64,000 nucleotides of DNA from Siphonodentalium dalli (GCA_032622095.1 CP136065.1:38476732-38540731), one strand, 5' to 3'; positions 10,344 to 22,826 are shown, counted from the first letter of the stretch. Program-made: numbers and translations. The notes: generated from the sequence alone by a model not told the origin.

Positions 10344-10501
10344 ATAAATGTTGTGTACAGTATGTGTTTTTCTTGTACGAGTCCAGGTTGTGGTGAAAAG
10401 TCATATTGGATGAGACACGCAGTGTCGAGTCCAATATGACTTTTACACCACAACCTGGACGAGTACAAGAAAAACACATAATGTACACACCATTGTATAA
10501 T
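10344..10501. repeat. Imperfect hairpin, about 60-70 bp arms
   Basis: TATGTGTTTTTCTTGTACGA (10361) and CCAGGTTGTGGTG recur as reverse complements on the right (CACCACAACCTGG, ACAAGAAAAACACATA). The weaker outer part pairs TTGTGTACA with TGTACACA. The loop lies around 10415-10435. It may be a MITE of unknown family; the motif CCAATATGACTTTT recurs at 10813. Confidence 0.75.
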
Positions 10502-10888
10502 GACATTTGTATTATCAATCTGTATGTTTATCCAAATATTTGGAATAACACTTTTGTGTTTATTTTTGGTATTTGTCGGCTCTTATTTCTATATAAAAGC
10601 CTGTAATTGATCATCAGAAAGCATGATTTAGAAGGGACACAGAAGTGAAAAAAAACTCAACGCGGAAGTGAAACGTCCGCTAAATCCACCAGTGTTGCGC
10701 GCGCATCACAGTTACGCGGATTCATTTCGCAATAGAGTTAATTTGTGACGTCACAGAGTCCCGATAAAAAAGCCATATTGCACACTTGTGAGTTCAATAT
10801 AACATTCGGGAGTCCAATATGACTTTTTCCCGGATTATCACGTGGCGACTTTTGCCCAATCAGAAATAGTGTTAGTTAAGGGATGGAT

Positions 10889-11095
10889 AATAATATACAC
10901 TATACAGGGACGTCCCATTATATACACCATACAAGGCATCATTATATACACCAAACATGGCATCACATACACAATACAGGGCGCCATTATATAAACCATA
11001 CAGGGCACCACTATATATATAACCATACAGGGCATTATATATACAGGGTACCATTATATACACCATACACGGTACCATTATATACACACCATTGG
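10889..11095. repeat. Degenerate tandem repeat, about 22-25 bp unit
   Basis: Around nine variants of ATTATATACACCATACAGGG with different lengths. Open frames across it on both strands are repeat artefacts. Confidence 0.8.
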
Positions 11096-12238
11096 GCAAC
11101 TAGCAAAGTTCTATACATACACGCACATTTGCACCCTACCCCTTGCCCCCTGCCCCGGCATCTCTGTATGCATCTGTAAACCCACCACACATATGTTTCA
11201 CTGTCTCAATTTCCTAATTGTGAAGACCAGTGCCAATATTAATATATGTTAAAACACTCGCACTATTTTCATAAATCTCCAGAATTAACCCCGGGTCCCA
11301 TTGATTATTTACAATTTTGCACTCAACACTCACTCCAATGTGGCCATGCAGCATTAGTCATCTCGCTGGCCATTTCGTACCACGAATGCTTGCACTTCAG
11401 AGCGTCGTGATAACTCTGACGTTTCGGGTTAAATGTGATCATTTTTGTGTCTAATTTGGTCAATTATATCTTCATTAAAAACAACCTCGCTCTTTTTCTC
11501 CTTTGGCGCATAATTAATATATGTAGTTCAAATAAACTTCAAATAAAAATAAACCACGCACTTTTTCCGGGGTATCACTTGCAATATGACTTCACGCGGA
11601 ATCCTGTGTCCGTTTTATGCATGAGGAATGGACCAATAGGAGTCGAGCTTCTATTGTTGTGCGTTTCCTGCGTTTTACGGATGTATGTGCACGACCCAAT
11701 GATATTATGATGTATGTTTCTGTGTTTGCGTTTTACGCATCCGTAATATGCGTTTTAGCATGCAATAAAACTAAATAGTTATATACCAGGCGGACAACAA
11801 CGAGGCCGGTAGAATGATTATTGGCCAGCCATCAATTAACGGAACAAGCGCACGCTTAGAACAACCCTTGTCTGAGAATGAATCAATGGTGACATGATAA
11901 TACCAAGCCGACACTCTAACAGTATATAGACACGCCATCAAGCGAGATTATGTACAACTCCACACATGTAATTCGCGGTCCAGAAAAGACGGATTCTTCA
12001 ATTCAGGTATAGCCTCACTAAACCGGGTTTAGCTGGGCCGTCGAGTGATATGGTTTAGTTGCCGGTTTAAGGTTATAAAATGCAACGAATTATCGCAATT
12101 TCCACCAAAAAAAACAAACTTATCCCCATACGCTTTACATGTGTTAGCGCTTTTTGCACATAAATTTCCAATACAAAGATGAAGAATGCGTCACTTATAA
12201 ACCTGCGGTCTCGGGTTTAAACCACGGATTGGTTGACC
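11096..12238. other. No recognised feature; scattered decayed repeat motifs
   Basis: ACGGATG/ACGCATCCG motifs near 11640-11760 echo those near 10180-10275, and AAACCGGGTTTA-type palindromes occur here (12020-12035) and near 10073-10091. They may be the two ends of a decayed inverted-repeat element, but I could not define boundaries. Confidence 0.3.
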
Positions 12239-12440
12239 CACTCATGACGAAATTGAATCCACCCAGCCCCTTTCCGTTGTTTTAGTGCTGCAGGTCGAAG
12301 TTCTGGAGTAGCATTCCGTATATGGAGCTTTTGAATATTCATGAATTCCATATATGAAATGCTGCTACAGAACTTTGATCTTTATAGCACTAAAACAACG
12401 GAACGGGGCTGGATGTATCCAATGTGGCCGCGACTCAGTG
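12239..12440. mobile_element. Hairpin MITE family H, copy 2
   Basis: Same organisation as 6759-6968: CAGCCCCTTTCCGTTG and AAGTTCTGGAGTAGCATT on the left, mirrored on the right to ...CGCGACTCAGTG. The loop region around 12330 contains AATATTCATGAATT. Confidence 0.83.
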
Positions 12441-12575
12441 ACAAGGCTAATTGTCGGTTTCACATCGAACTAACTCCGCTTGGAATTTTCCGACTCAGTG
12501 AGATTTCAGTCTAAAATTTGGCGAAAGATAGGAAACTATCAGACACGGGCGTAACGACATAATGCAAAATGAACA

Positions 12576-12837
12576 TTAACCCTGTCATGACTGGATAAAC
12601 GCTGGTGCAGCATTAAAGATCATATGCCAGTGCAATCTCTTATATATGCGAGTCTCCCGTACGGATCCTCGCATATATAATAGAATGCACTGGCTCAACA
12701 AGATAATATTGTTAGGCAAAGTATTCTTTTACATATGCGATGCTCCCTTATATGTGGGACTCGCATATATAAGGTAATGCATTGGCACGGGTTTTTTTTC
12801 GCAAAATATCAGGAAGCTCCAGTCATGGAAGGGTTAA
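12576..12837. mobile_element. TTAA MITE family T3, copy 1
   Basis: The ends TTAACCCTGTCATGACTGGA and TCCAGTCATGGAAGGGTTAA form imperfect TIRs with TTAA at both edges. Inside are two stem-loops related to the T1/T2 core (TCTTATATATGCGAG paired with CTCGCATATATAA). The terminal sequence differs from T1, so this is a separate subfamily. Confidence 0.85.
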
Positions 12838-13616
12838 ACATTAAACTATCAGCGCAATAGAACGCAATCTAAACATAATTGTTTAATCTGCTATTGTTTT
12901 AGGTGTGGGATTTCCAACTGTTGACCAGGATTGCGCGAGACACCTCCTGTCGCCAGACCCCATTTTCCCACACCACCGTCGTTTCCGACATGAGACAACA
13001 TTCGCCATCAGGGAAATCCGCCCAGAAGAATAACTGTCTGAGTGTCTTCAGCCCAGATCGATTTCCGCCATTGAAAGATTCCAATAAAACCAGAGAACAG
13101 ATTTGTTGGGAGCAAGCAGGTCGTATTTATCTTTTCTTCCCAGTAATCACACACACTTGCTCAACAATTGAACAATAGTTTAGTCGGCCTATATCTTGTA
13201 ACGACTTTCCTTTGTATAACAGTGGTACGAAGAAACCAAAGTACGCACAATGAATAGGTACACCAGGCTTACATTGTGCAATACGAGTGCGCAGAGTGTG
13301 ACGTGTGGGTCATTTGAGTACGTACACCGCCGTCAAAACACATCAGCGATGTCAACATAACAATCACGCCGATTGACATACCTGCTCTATTTTCCAAGAA
13401 TTACATATAACAGGTGGGTAACGGTTTTTAAAATGTGGCGAGCAGCTGGTCACGAGGTCCTATCAGCCCAGGGGCGTGAGACTCATGACAGGTGAGGTCT
13501 TTGTTTGGGTAGGGATAGATCATGCTAATCATATCTACTTTAATTACGCTCGTACGGCGTAGCTAAAGCACAGAATGACTTCACCCCAATAGTATGCAAC
13601 GCCCCAGCTGCCTTAT
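12838..13616. other. Spacer with one weak exon-like stretch
   Basis: Bases 12902-13117 are less AT-rich, begin after TTTTAG and end at CAG|GTCG. They have an open frame on each strand, so an exon is conceivable. I recognise no domain in any frame and do not call a gene. The rest is unremarkable. Confidence 0.25.
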
Positions 13617-14905
13617 GTGGTGTTTCGCCATTATGTGAGGTCGTCTCGTCATTATATAAAGTGGTTTGGCCATTATGTGAGGTCGTCTCGTCGTGGTTTG
13701 GCCATTATGCGAGGTCGTCTCGTCATGATATAAAGTCGCTTCGCCATTATGTGAGGTCGTTTTGTCTTTATATGAAGTCTCCTCTCCAATATAGAAAGTG
13801 GTTACACCATTATGTTATGTCGTGCCTTATGACGTGGTTTCCATATTATATTAGATCGTCTCGTCATTATATAAAGTCGTTTCACCATTATATAAAGTCG
13901 TTTTACCATTATATGAAGTCGTTTTATCATTATATAAAGTCGTTTCGTCATTATATAAAGTCGATATATGTGAGGTCGTCTCGTCATTATATAAAGTGGT
14001 TTCACTATTATGTGAGGTCGTCTCGTCATTATATAAAGTCGTTTCACCATTATATGAGGTCGTCTCGTCATGATATAAAGTCGTTACACCATTATGTGAG
14101 GTCGTCTCGTCATTATATAAAGTGGTTTCACTATTATGTGAGGTCGTCTCGTCATGGTATAAAGTCGTTTCACCATTATGTGAGGTCGTCTCGTCATTAT
14201 ATAAAGTGGTTTCACTATTATGTGAGGTCGTCTCGTCATGGTATAAAGTCGTTTCACCATTATGTGAGGTCGTCTCGTCATTATATAAAGTGGTTTCACC
14301 ATTATGTGAGGTCATCTCGTCATTATATAAAGTCGTTTCACCATTATGTGAGGTCGTCTCGTCATTATATAAAGTGGTTTCACCATTATGTGAGGTCGTC
14401 TCGTCGTGATATAAAGTGGTTTGGCCATTATGTGAGGTCGTCTCGACATTATATAAAGTCGTTTCACCATTATGTGAGGTCGTGTTGTCATGATATAAAG
14501 TGGTTTCACCATTATGTGAGGTCATCTCGTCATGATATAAAGTGGTTTCACTATTATGTGAGGTCATCTCGTCATTATATAAAGTCGTTTCACCATTATG
14601 TGAGGTCGTCTCGTCATTATATAAAGTGGTTTCACCATTATGTGAGGTCGTCTCGTCGTGATATAAAGTGGTTTGGCCATTATGTGAGGTCGTCTCGACA
14701 TTATATAAAGTGGTTTCACCATTATGTGAGGTCGTCTCGTCGTGATATAAAGTGGTTTGGCCATTATGTGAGGTCGTCTCGACATTATATAAAGTCGTTT
14801 CACCATTATGTGAGGTCGTCTCGTCGTGATATAAAGTTGCTTCACCATTATGTGAGGTCATCTCGTCATGATATAAAGTCGTTTCACCATTATATGAGGT
14901 CTCCC
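13617..14905 (+). repeat. 42-bp satellite array 1 (21-bp dimers), about 30 units
   Basis: The unit joins AAAGTCGTTTCACCATTATG to TGAGGTCGTCTCGTCATTATAT. The two halves of 21 bases are related (A/G)A(A/G)GTCGT(T/C)TC..CATTAT(G/A)T, so the array descends from a 21-bp monomer. The period is divisible by three. This gives uninterrupted open frames of over 400 codons on both strands, with 14-residue periodicity, which I interpret as a by-product rather than protein. Confidence 0.93.
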
Positions 14906-15458
14906 AAACCTTCATATAAAATCTATCATAACATGCAGTTATATGCGTGTTCGTAATATCTGTGTATTGTTTTACCAGTAGGTACATTTGTCTGTATGTA
15001 CGTCTGCCGTTTGTTTGTTTGTCTCGTATGCCTGCTTGTCTGACTGTCGTCTGTATGTCTGTAAGTACGATATGGCTATATACATGAGCGGTGCTGGGGG
15101 GAATGGTCGGCTCCGAGTCGGTAAGACTGCACAAAGGCATTGGCGTTTGTGGGTCTTCCAGAGAGAGAGAGATCCCTGATTTGGGTCCAACTCCGGCTTG
15201 GTCGTCTCGGAGTATGCTATTCCTCTGTCTGTAAGTACGATATGGCTGTAGAATGGAATGTCTACTTTATATAGTGCATGAGTGTGTATATGTGCATGTG
15301 TAGTTAGTTCATCATACATATTGCGACATGTGTTGTTGATATGTTTGTAATCTTAAATTTCTTATACACTGTATTATGTACCAAATTGTGTTTGTTCTCA
15401 TAATATTAACATTTATATATAAATCTCCATACATGGAGGATAATAAAGATACATATAT
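14906..15458. other. Unique spacer between satellite arrays
   Basis: Contains a short direct repeat TCTGTAAGTACGATATGGCT (near 15058 and 15228) and a (GA)n tract near 15162-15172. No supported gene. Confidence 0.5.
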
Positions 15459-16268
15459 ATTATGTGAGGTCGTCTCGTCATTATATAAAGTGGTTTTACC
15501 ATTATGTGAGGTCGTCTCATGATATAAAGTCGTTTCGCCATTATGTGAGGTCGTCTCGTCATGATATAAAGTGGTTTCACCATTATGTTAGGTCGTCTCG
15601 TCATTATATAAAGTCGTTTCACCATTATGTGAGGTCGTTTCACCATTATATGAGGTCGTTTCACCATTATATGAGGTCGTTTCACCATTATGTGAGGTCG
15701 TCTCGTCATTATATAAAGTCGTTTCACCATTATGTGAGGTCGTCTCGTCATTATATAAAGTGGTTTCACTATTATGTGAGGTCATCTCGTCACGATATAA
15801 AGTCGTTACACCATTATGTGAGGTCGTCTCGTCATTATATAAAGTCGTTTCACCATTATGTGAGGTCGTCTCGTCATTATATAAAGTGGTTTCACCATTC
15901 TGCGAGGTCGTCTCGTCATTATATAAAGTGGTTTCACCATTATGTGAGGTCGTTTCGTCATTATATAAAGTGGATTCACCATTATGTGAGGTCGTTTCGT
16001 CATTATATAAAGTGGCTTCACCATTATGTGAGGTCGTCTCGTCATGATATAAAGTCGTTTCACTTTTATATAAAGTCGTTTCGTCATTATATAAAGTGGT
16101 TACACCATTATGTTAGGCCGTCTCATCATGATATAAAGTCGTTTCACCATTATATAAAGTCGTTTCGTCATTATATAAAGTGGTTATACACCATTATGTT
16201 AAGTCGTCTTGTCATGATATAAAGTCGTTTCGCCAGTATGTGAGGTCCTTCGTCATGATATAAAGTCA
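15459..16268 (+). repeat. 42-bp satellite array 2
   Basis: Same unit and orientation as array 1, about 19 units. The middle (15620-15690) is expanded in the CGTTTCACCATTATATGAGGT half-unit. It abuts the left end of the foldback element at 16273. Confidence 0.93.
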
Positions 16269-16272
16269 TTCC

Positions 16273-18240
16273 ATGGAATGGCATGACCTCAGACAAATCA
16301 TCGGCACTGCGAACTTACGCCAAGAAGGAAAATACAGAAAATACCATCGAATGACTGTTTGGTGACAAAATAGTCCGCGTCGTCCCTTTTTTCACATGCA
16401 TGGCACGAATGCTATAATGTTTTGTTCAGTCTTTCGTCTGTTGGCGTGCCATTTTCGAGTTATCATTTTGAATTACCCTGGACATTTCCGGGGACACACA
16501 AAAGGTGTAAGCCGAGGCCGAAGCCGAGGCCGAGGCCGGCTCCAAATAAAAGGTGTAAGCGGGGTGTTATGTGGCGTTAGGTCCGTTGTTTCTGAATGGA
16601 TATGAATGAAAATTGGTATACATGTTCGGGTGAGGCATGGAATACGCCATCGTTTGAATTGTTTTTAAATTCACAATTTTGTAGATTTTATTCAACTTTT
16701 TCGTTCTGGAGCACACTAAAAAGTGTACGCGGCCAGCTCCAATTAAAAAGTGTAAGCGGCTTATGTGCTTAGCGTTAAGGGTAATCGGATTAACTAATTG
16801 GCGACTGTATTTGTGTTAGGTGTTTGTATCATTGAGATTTTTGGTTGTTTGATACCGTGACCACTATTTGAATATTAATGTGCACTTCATAAACTTAATT
16901 GAGTTTGCTATCGTTGTCATGCATTGAGTTTGATATCTTTTGTTAACATTTAAAATCATGTGTGTATGTCTCATGTTTGTTATTATTTTATTGTGATTAA
17001 ATAAAGTTATCATTAAAAATAAATGTATTTACTTTCTAATTTGTTATTTCCACAAAAACCTAAAATGCCCCCAAAACGCCTAACACACAATAGTTAATCC
17101 GATTACCCATAACGCTAAGCACATAAGCCGCTTACACCTTTTAATTGCACGGAGCCGACCGCTTACACTTTATAGTGTGCTTCAGAACGAAAAAAATGAA
17201 AAAGTTGAATAAAATCAACACATTTGTCAATTTAAAAACAATTCAAACGTTAATGTATTCCATATTCTAACCCGTGTAAGCGGCCAGCTCGAAAATAAAA
17301 GGTGTAAGCGGATTTGATTTTACATTATCTCCTTTGTTTTAAATAGATATGAATGACATTTGGTATATATGTCCGGGTTAGGACATGGGACACATTAACG
17401 TTTGAATTGTTTTTAAATTCACAAATGTGTTGAACTTTTTCTTTCTGAAGCACACTATAAAGTGTAAGCGTTCGGCTCCGTGCAATTAAAAGGTGTAAGC
17501 GGCTTATGTACTTAGCGTTATAGGTAATCGGATTAACTAATTGGCGACTTTAAAAAACAATCTCAAACGTTTGTGTATTCCATATCTCACCCGGACATTT
17601 ATACCAAATTTCTTTCATTACGCGCGCCGCGTGTATACTAATGTACAAAATTTTGTTTCGCCTGGGCGCTGCCATAGCGCTGGTGGTTCTATTTATAGAA
17701 TGTTAATTATTGGGACACATTAAAAGTGGTAGTGTGACCCCGAGGTCGAGCTGTAGTGCGACCCCGAGGCCGAGCCCGGTAAAAGGTGTAGTTGAGAATG
17801 TCAATTTCGTTTATTGGCGTTTACATTATGTCAATAATGTTGATTTTTGATTTCTGATAAGCTATACCAATTACAAATAACAGAAATGAATTTATAATTA
17901 CAATCATGGGTACATATTATATGATCTTGAGCGCGTTACCATTTCTGACTATGGTTTTCTTGTATCCACTGAGAAACAACGGACCTAACGCTTACATCTT
18001 CTATTTGGAGCCGACATCGGGTACGGCTTACACTTTATATTGTGTCCCCAGAAATGTTCAGGGTAATTCAAAATGATAACTCGGAAATGGCACGCCAACT
18101 ACGAAAGACTGAACAAAACATTATAGCATTACTGCTTTGTGAAGAAAGAGACCAAACAGTCATTCGAGGGTATTTTCTGTATTATCGTTCTTGGCATCAG
18201 TTCGCAGTGCCGATGATTTGTCTGAGGTCATGCCATTCCC
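16273..18240. mobile_element. Foldback-type element with about 300-bp arms and repeated AAAAGGTGTAAGCGG motif
   Basis: The left arm starts GGAATGGCATGACCTCAGAC and runs to about 16610. The right arm, about 17965-18240, is its reverse complement with modest divergence, including CCTCGAATGACTGTTTGGT and GTTAGGTCCGTTGTTTC blocks. The interior holds more inverted segments (16660-16808 against 17085-17230, repeated directly at 17416-17548). The 15-base motif AAAAGGTGTAAGCGG, or variants, occurs about a dozen times in both orientations. No transposase frame is recognisable. Structurally it resembles Foldback/Galileo-like elements, but relationship is not shown. Confidence 0.78.
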
Positions 18241-18339
18241 GACTCAATCCGAAATAGAAACTGCATGATTACAAGTTTTTATCTTTCATCCGCTGCAGAT
18301 TCCGATATTTTACATCAACATATCATAAAGAAATATCGT

Positions 18340-18814
18340 ATAATGAAGTTACCACATCATATAATGGCGGAACGACTTTATATCACGACGAGATGACCTA
18401 ACATAATGGTGTAACCACTGTATATAATGACGAAACGACTTCATATAATGGTGAAACGACTTTATATCATGAACAGTCTACCTCACATAACGGTGAAGCA
18501 ACTTTATATCACGACGAGACGACCTCACATAGTGGTGAAACGACTTTATATCAAGACGAGACGACCTCACATAATGGCGACACGACTTCATAGCATGTTT
18601 AGACGACCTCACATAATTGTGAAACCACTTTATATCACGACGAGACGACCTAATATATATATAATATGGAAACCACTCCATACGAAACGACCTAACATAA
18701 TGGTGTATAACCACTTTATATATTGGTGAGGAGACTCCATATAAAGACAAAGCGACCTCACATAATGGTGAAACGACTTTATATCATGCATGACGAGACG
18801 ACCTCACATAATGG
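18340..18814 (-). repeat. 42-bp satellite array 3, inverted
   Basis: Units such as GACGAGACGACCTCACATAA and TGGTGAAACGACTTTATATC are the reverse complement of arrays 1 and 2, more diverged. It lies on the far side of the foldback element, about 100 bases beyond its right end. Confidence 0.9.
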
Positions 18815-20389
18815 GTGGGGTGTCCAACAGAAGACAAACATTCCCAAAGCTAACTCTGCAAGGGAAACTTTATTTGTCCCTTTTGAGTTGGATTTACCTC
18901 AACCTTTTCAACAAACTCAACGCAGAGTTGAGTCCCCTACGCAGGACGAGATGTTTAGATGTCATGCTGATAAGAACAGATACCACACATTGTTGATAAA
19001 GAGCGTTTGCATTGCATTCATATTACAATGAACGCTGCCCGCATCTACACGTAATGTGAAGAAATGTCGCATTTATTTATTTGAGATTTGTGTAGGTTAC
19101 AATTCATTATGCATTATTCTGAGAAACTGAACTGTCCATATCCATTGTCTAGATCAAGCCAGAATGAATTGTAAATGACAAAAGACTTCAATAAAAAAAT
19201 CGAGGGTACTGAACTCTGTTTTGCAGCTTGCCTTTTCAACTGATGTATAAATTCCAACCTGATAGCCATTTCAATCCGAATATTTGATCGAAAATGGGAA
19301 AAAAATTTGGTCTGATATCACCAAAATGTCACACAATTACATACTCGTTGGAAAATCTAACTATCGGCATCAGAGTAATTTCGGTCCGAAATTTCCAAAT
19401 GACGTTGTGTCAGGCATGACATATCCAACTTACTGTTGAACATATTTATGAAACTCTAAAAGATAGTCAATCAGGGTTCACGATAAGATGGCTATTGTCA
19501 TAATCGCGACCACGGGAGGCACGCGTGGTTTCGATTGAATATCATATTTAATCTGAAGGGTAATAACTCTATAAAAAATGTACTTTGACGAAATAACGGC
19601 GATTTGTATGAGAAATTACAACACCGCACCACGCTCTTTTACGTTATGTCTTGTGTCTTGGATGGGTGAGGTTTGGGTTACGCTCTTTTACGTTATGTCC
19701 GTTGTTTCGTCAAAAACACTTCTTCAAATATCTCCGTTATTTCGTTTATAAAAATAATTTCCTGTTTCTGTATTTCGCTCTATATTTCGCTGTAGTTTCC
19801 TATTTCGCTATTTCGCTGTATTTTCCTACATTTCGCTTTTTAGTTGTATTTCATATTTCGATAATTCGTTATATTTGACATATTATGGGATATGGGATTA
19901 TATGATACCCAACATTCTGATATTCAATCGAACATCACGTGCCACCTGTGCTCGCGATTAGATGCCACTAGCCATCCAATCGTGAACCCCGATTAATATA
20001 GTTTGCTATATAATCCTTGGCGTATTGGCTGGTCAGGCATGACATATCCAACTTACTGTTGAAAATATTTATGAAACCCCGCTGTCGTCACGACCCGATA
20101 TCTCAAATTCTCTTATCGGAGAGGACTGGAATACTCAATGCCAAGTTCAATAGTTCTTGTTATTGACAAGTCGAATTTAATTGATTTGGGTTTGTCAGAA
20201 GTCCGCCGCAAATACATTTGATTCAGCCACACACACACACATCACAGTCTAATTCATCAAGAACATTTTGGATTTAATTGAAAGTCTGCGCTAAATGTGT
20301 CATTGGTACTTTGAGCACAATCTATTTTTGTGGCATTTCTTTCAGTGGATGCAATCTGATGTTGTGGTTTAGGCATCAAAACGAACGGA
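18815..20389. other. Spacer with low-complexity TTTCGC repeats and one short direct repeat
   Basis: TCAGGCATGACATATCCAAC and about 30 more bases occur at 19410-19452 and again at 20033-20076. At 19783-19872 the motif TATTTCGCT repeats irregularly. No gene is supported. Confidence 0.5.
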
Positions 20390-20660
20390 CAGGGACGTAG
20401 CTATATGTCTCATGTGGGTGGGAGGGTGGGGGGTTTCCACATTAATTTTTTCAACTGCATCCCACTCAACCTACGTAAATTCCCCCTTGGAGTTAGAATT
20501 TTCCAACTGGTACCTCAAGGTTCCCAATCTGACAACCCCCCCCCATAATGGTTGGAAATTTCCGACTATTTCAGCAGGATCACCAGCATCATGGCATCAA
20601 CCAGGTGTGATTTCAACTATATGTAACATGGTAACAACAATACAATCTTTGGAATCATTC
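20390..20660. mobile_element. hAT-type non-autonomous element (family X), left-end fragment
   Basis: It begins CAGGGACGTAGCT and has G-rich and TTGGAAATTTCC-like stretches typical of the family, whose complete copy is at 46339-47227. The right end is not found here. A lone family right end, CCACGTCCCTG, occurs at 22780-22790, but the flanks do not match. Confidence 0.5.
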
Positions 20661-20843
20661 AATCCTTGACAGGCTTCGTTGAATTAATTGCTATATAGGG
20701 CAGCTGGGACTGTGAAGACATTCACAATTGTGGGTGCTCTTAAACCTGTTTCAATCAGTGTCAGTGATGTATCGTGCATACCGCAAACATGATATTTGAT
20801 ATGTACGGACTTGTGAACTCTTCAAGCTATTGTAATGTAACCT

Positions 20844-21052
20844 GTAATGCTCTAATTAATCGACCTCTTAACCACAGCAGAATTATGGGTAACTTTTCAG
20901 GATTTAGTCGGAAATATGGCTTGTTGCCATTCATCGGAAAGCTCTCGCCGAGAGCTTTCCGATGAATGACAACAAGCCATATTTCCGACTAAATCCTGAA
21001 AAGTTACCCATAATTCTGATGTGGTTAAGAGGTCGATTAATTAGAGCATTAC
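20844..21052. repeat. Near-perfect 104-bp-arm hairpin
   Basis: The left arm (GTAATGCTCTAATTAATCGA...) is mirrored almost perfectly by the right arm, ending ...TTAGAGCATTAC. The centre is GCTCTCGCCGAGAGC with a single-base spacer at 20948. I count two or three mismatches across about 104 pairs, so it is young or maintained by gene conversion. It could be a MITE or a source of double-stranded RNA. Confidence 0.93.
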
Positions 21053-21343
21053 TGTTCATATTATCGTCTGCCTGAAGAAGGCCATCACTCTTATAGAACA
21101 AATGTTTATACATTCTAAACAATATGTGTAACATTTTATCTTAAGCTAAATTGTGTAGAAATGACACATGACATTATGTGAGTGACTATGTTATAGTTAG
21201 TAGACGAGGTATATGTTCTATTAGAGACACATGCAAACATCGTAAAAGCTAGCTACCATATTAAATTATGGCAGCAGCTTAAAAAATGCTACAACATTAT
21301 GTGCTGTTCAGTTTTGACACAAACATAGTGTATAACAAATGTT
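21053..21343. other. No recognised feature
   Basis: AT-rich spacer; nothing supported. Confidence 0.5.
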
Positions 21344-21722
21344 TAAAGGTACTCAATCCGATCAGAGGGTCCCCATCTCAACAGATTCCAACAACAAAAA
21401 AATTCGTCAAAGGTCACTTTAGTTATCAGAATCGATTAATTATCCGAAGGTAATGATAACGACTGTGAACTATCGCATATAATTGCCCAAAATGTGTTGT
21501 ATAGCAACATTTTGTTCAATGGAATTTAGTATCGAGTATGTCGGTCGGCTTTTTCGGTAAACTTCTAGGACAGAAAGTATTCCCGATAATGAAAAATAAT
21601 AGATTTCTAAAATCGATATCTAATAAATCTGAGCTTTGATGGGTGGCTTCCTCGACTCGAAACAAATATTTTTGACCCCCGAAGCCATTGAAATAGTAAT
21701 TGAGAGGAGTTTTATCGGATAA
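21344..21722. mobile_element. Long-TIR MITE (family S), right end lost
   Basis: The left end AAAGGTACTCAATCCGATCA matches the family TIR. The right part (GAGGAGTTTTATCGGAT) stops just short of the terminal sequence seen in the copy at 31847-32313. The two copies share AATAGATTTCTAAAATCGAT and TTTTGACCCCCGAAGCCATT. Non-autonomous. Confidence 0.78.
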
Positions 21723-22826
21723 GCTGCTGGTAGCCTTTACGAGTTCTGTGTCTTCAATAGAACACATCTCATCTAATAACTATGCTACATATTTTGCCTT
21801 CCCTTTGACCGAATGTGTTCATACATATATTCGTTTACAATGCATTTATTCAAATATGTGTTTGCAGGTGGGCTTATGCTGGAGGTTCTCTGTGTTTAAC
21901 CAGTTGGAGGCACACGAATTCGTCCGCATTATTTTTTGTTGATTTGGAAAGCGAAGCGTATAACTGTTGGTCGCCATTGTTTTAGTTGACACAAGACATG
22001 ATGATGGCTTGTTAAAATAGTTCCGGTTCTTAATTAAACAGGTAAAGAAGTCACGTGGGTAGGGTGTGACAGCAAGTCACGTGTGGTGTGAGACAGGGAT
22101 ATTTCACCAGCTTTCTCACACATGCAGGCTGCCTGTGTTAAAATGTGTAGGGGTGGGAGAAATCGGTATCTCACTAGACGGATAACGGTTTTTATTTGAT
22201 GCAAAAATTCTACTATTTGATAGCTTAGCATATAATAAACTCACATATTAACGCATATTCAACGTTGAGGAAATTCCACCAACAAATATATGTCACGTGT
22301 CATTTCTACACAATTTTGTTTAAGATCAAATGTAACACATATTGTGTAGAATTTTATACATGTTTTTTATAAGAGTGTGTGGCCGAAACTAACCAACAAT
22401 ACAGTGTTGTTATTTTATCCACTAACAGAATGTCCCTCTATAGATAGATAATTTTCCACATAAGTTTCTTTTTTCAAATGATTACATGATCGTGCAACTG
22501 TCATGTCGGCAAATGTCGGATGAACTTGCATCCCAAAGCCGAGACAGCAACAAAACTAAAGTAAAAGTTGGGGAAACACCTGGAAAGTTGAAACACAGGG
22601 TACTATAGCACCTTTACTACCCGTTACTTCTCATTCGATTCTGGAGCAGTGATGGTTTAAACTTATTTTATTATAAGTGTTATACGTAAGCATTTCATCT
22701 CCTCTTTTTGTCTGAAAACAACAAATTTAACAATACATACTGCATGTTGTGAGACGCCCCCAACCCCCCATAGCACAGCCACGTCCCTGATTCGAGCCTG
22801 TGCTGTTAGTTCGCGTACGGCGGGTT
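21723..22826. other. No recognised gene; isolated family-X right end
   Basis: Mostly AT-rich. A stretch at 22750-22790 with CCCCCAACCCCCCATAG and ending CCACGTCCCTG resembles the right terminus of family X. Otherwise nothing is supported. Confidence 0.4.

Noticed and set aside
10020-12240. A 2.2-kb inverted-repeat element with AAACCGGGTTTA and ACGGATGCG motifs at both ends
   Set aside because: Motifs correspond only loosely and I could not align continuous arms or find edges.
12902-13117. Possible internal exon bounded by TTTTAG and CAG|GTCG
   Set aside because: Weak donor, open on both strands, no recognisable peptide and no partner exons.
13661-15140. Open frames of about 430 codons on both strands
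   Set aside because: They coincide with the 42-bp array, whose length is a multiple of three. No non-repetitive domain is present and both strands are equally open.
20390-22790. A single 2.4-kb hAT element from CAGGGACGTAGC to CCACGTCCCTG
   Set aside because: The outer flanks (CGAACGGA and ATTCGAGC) do not match as an 8-bp duplication, and unrelated hairpins and MITEs lie between.
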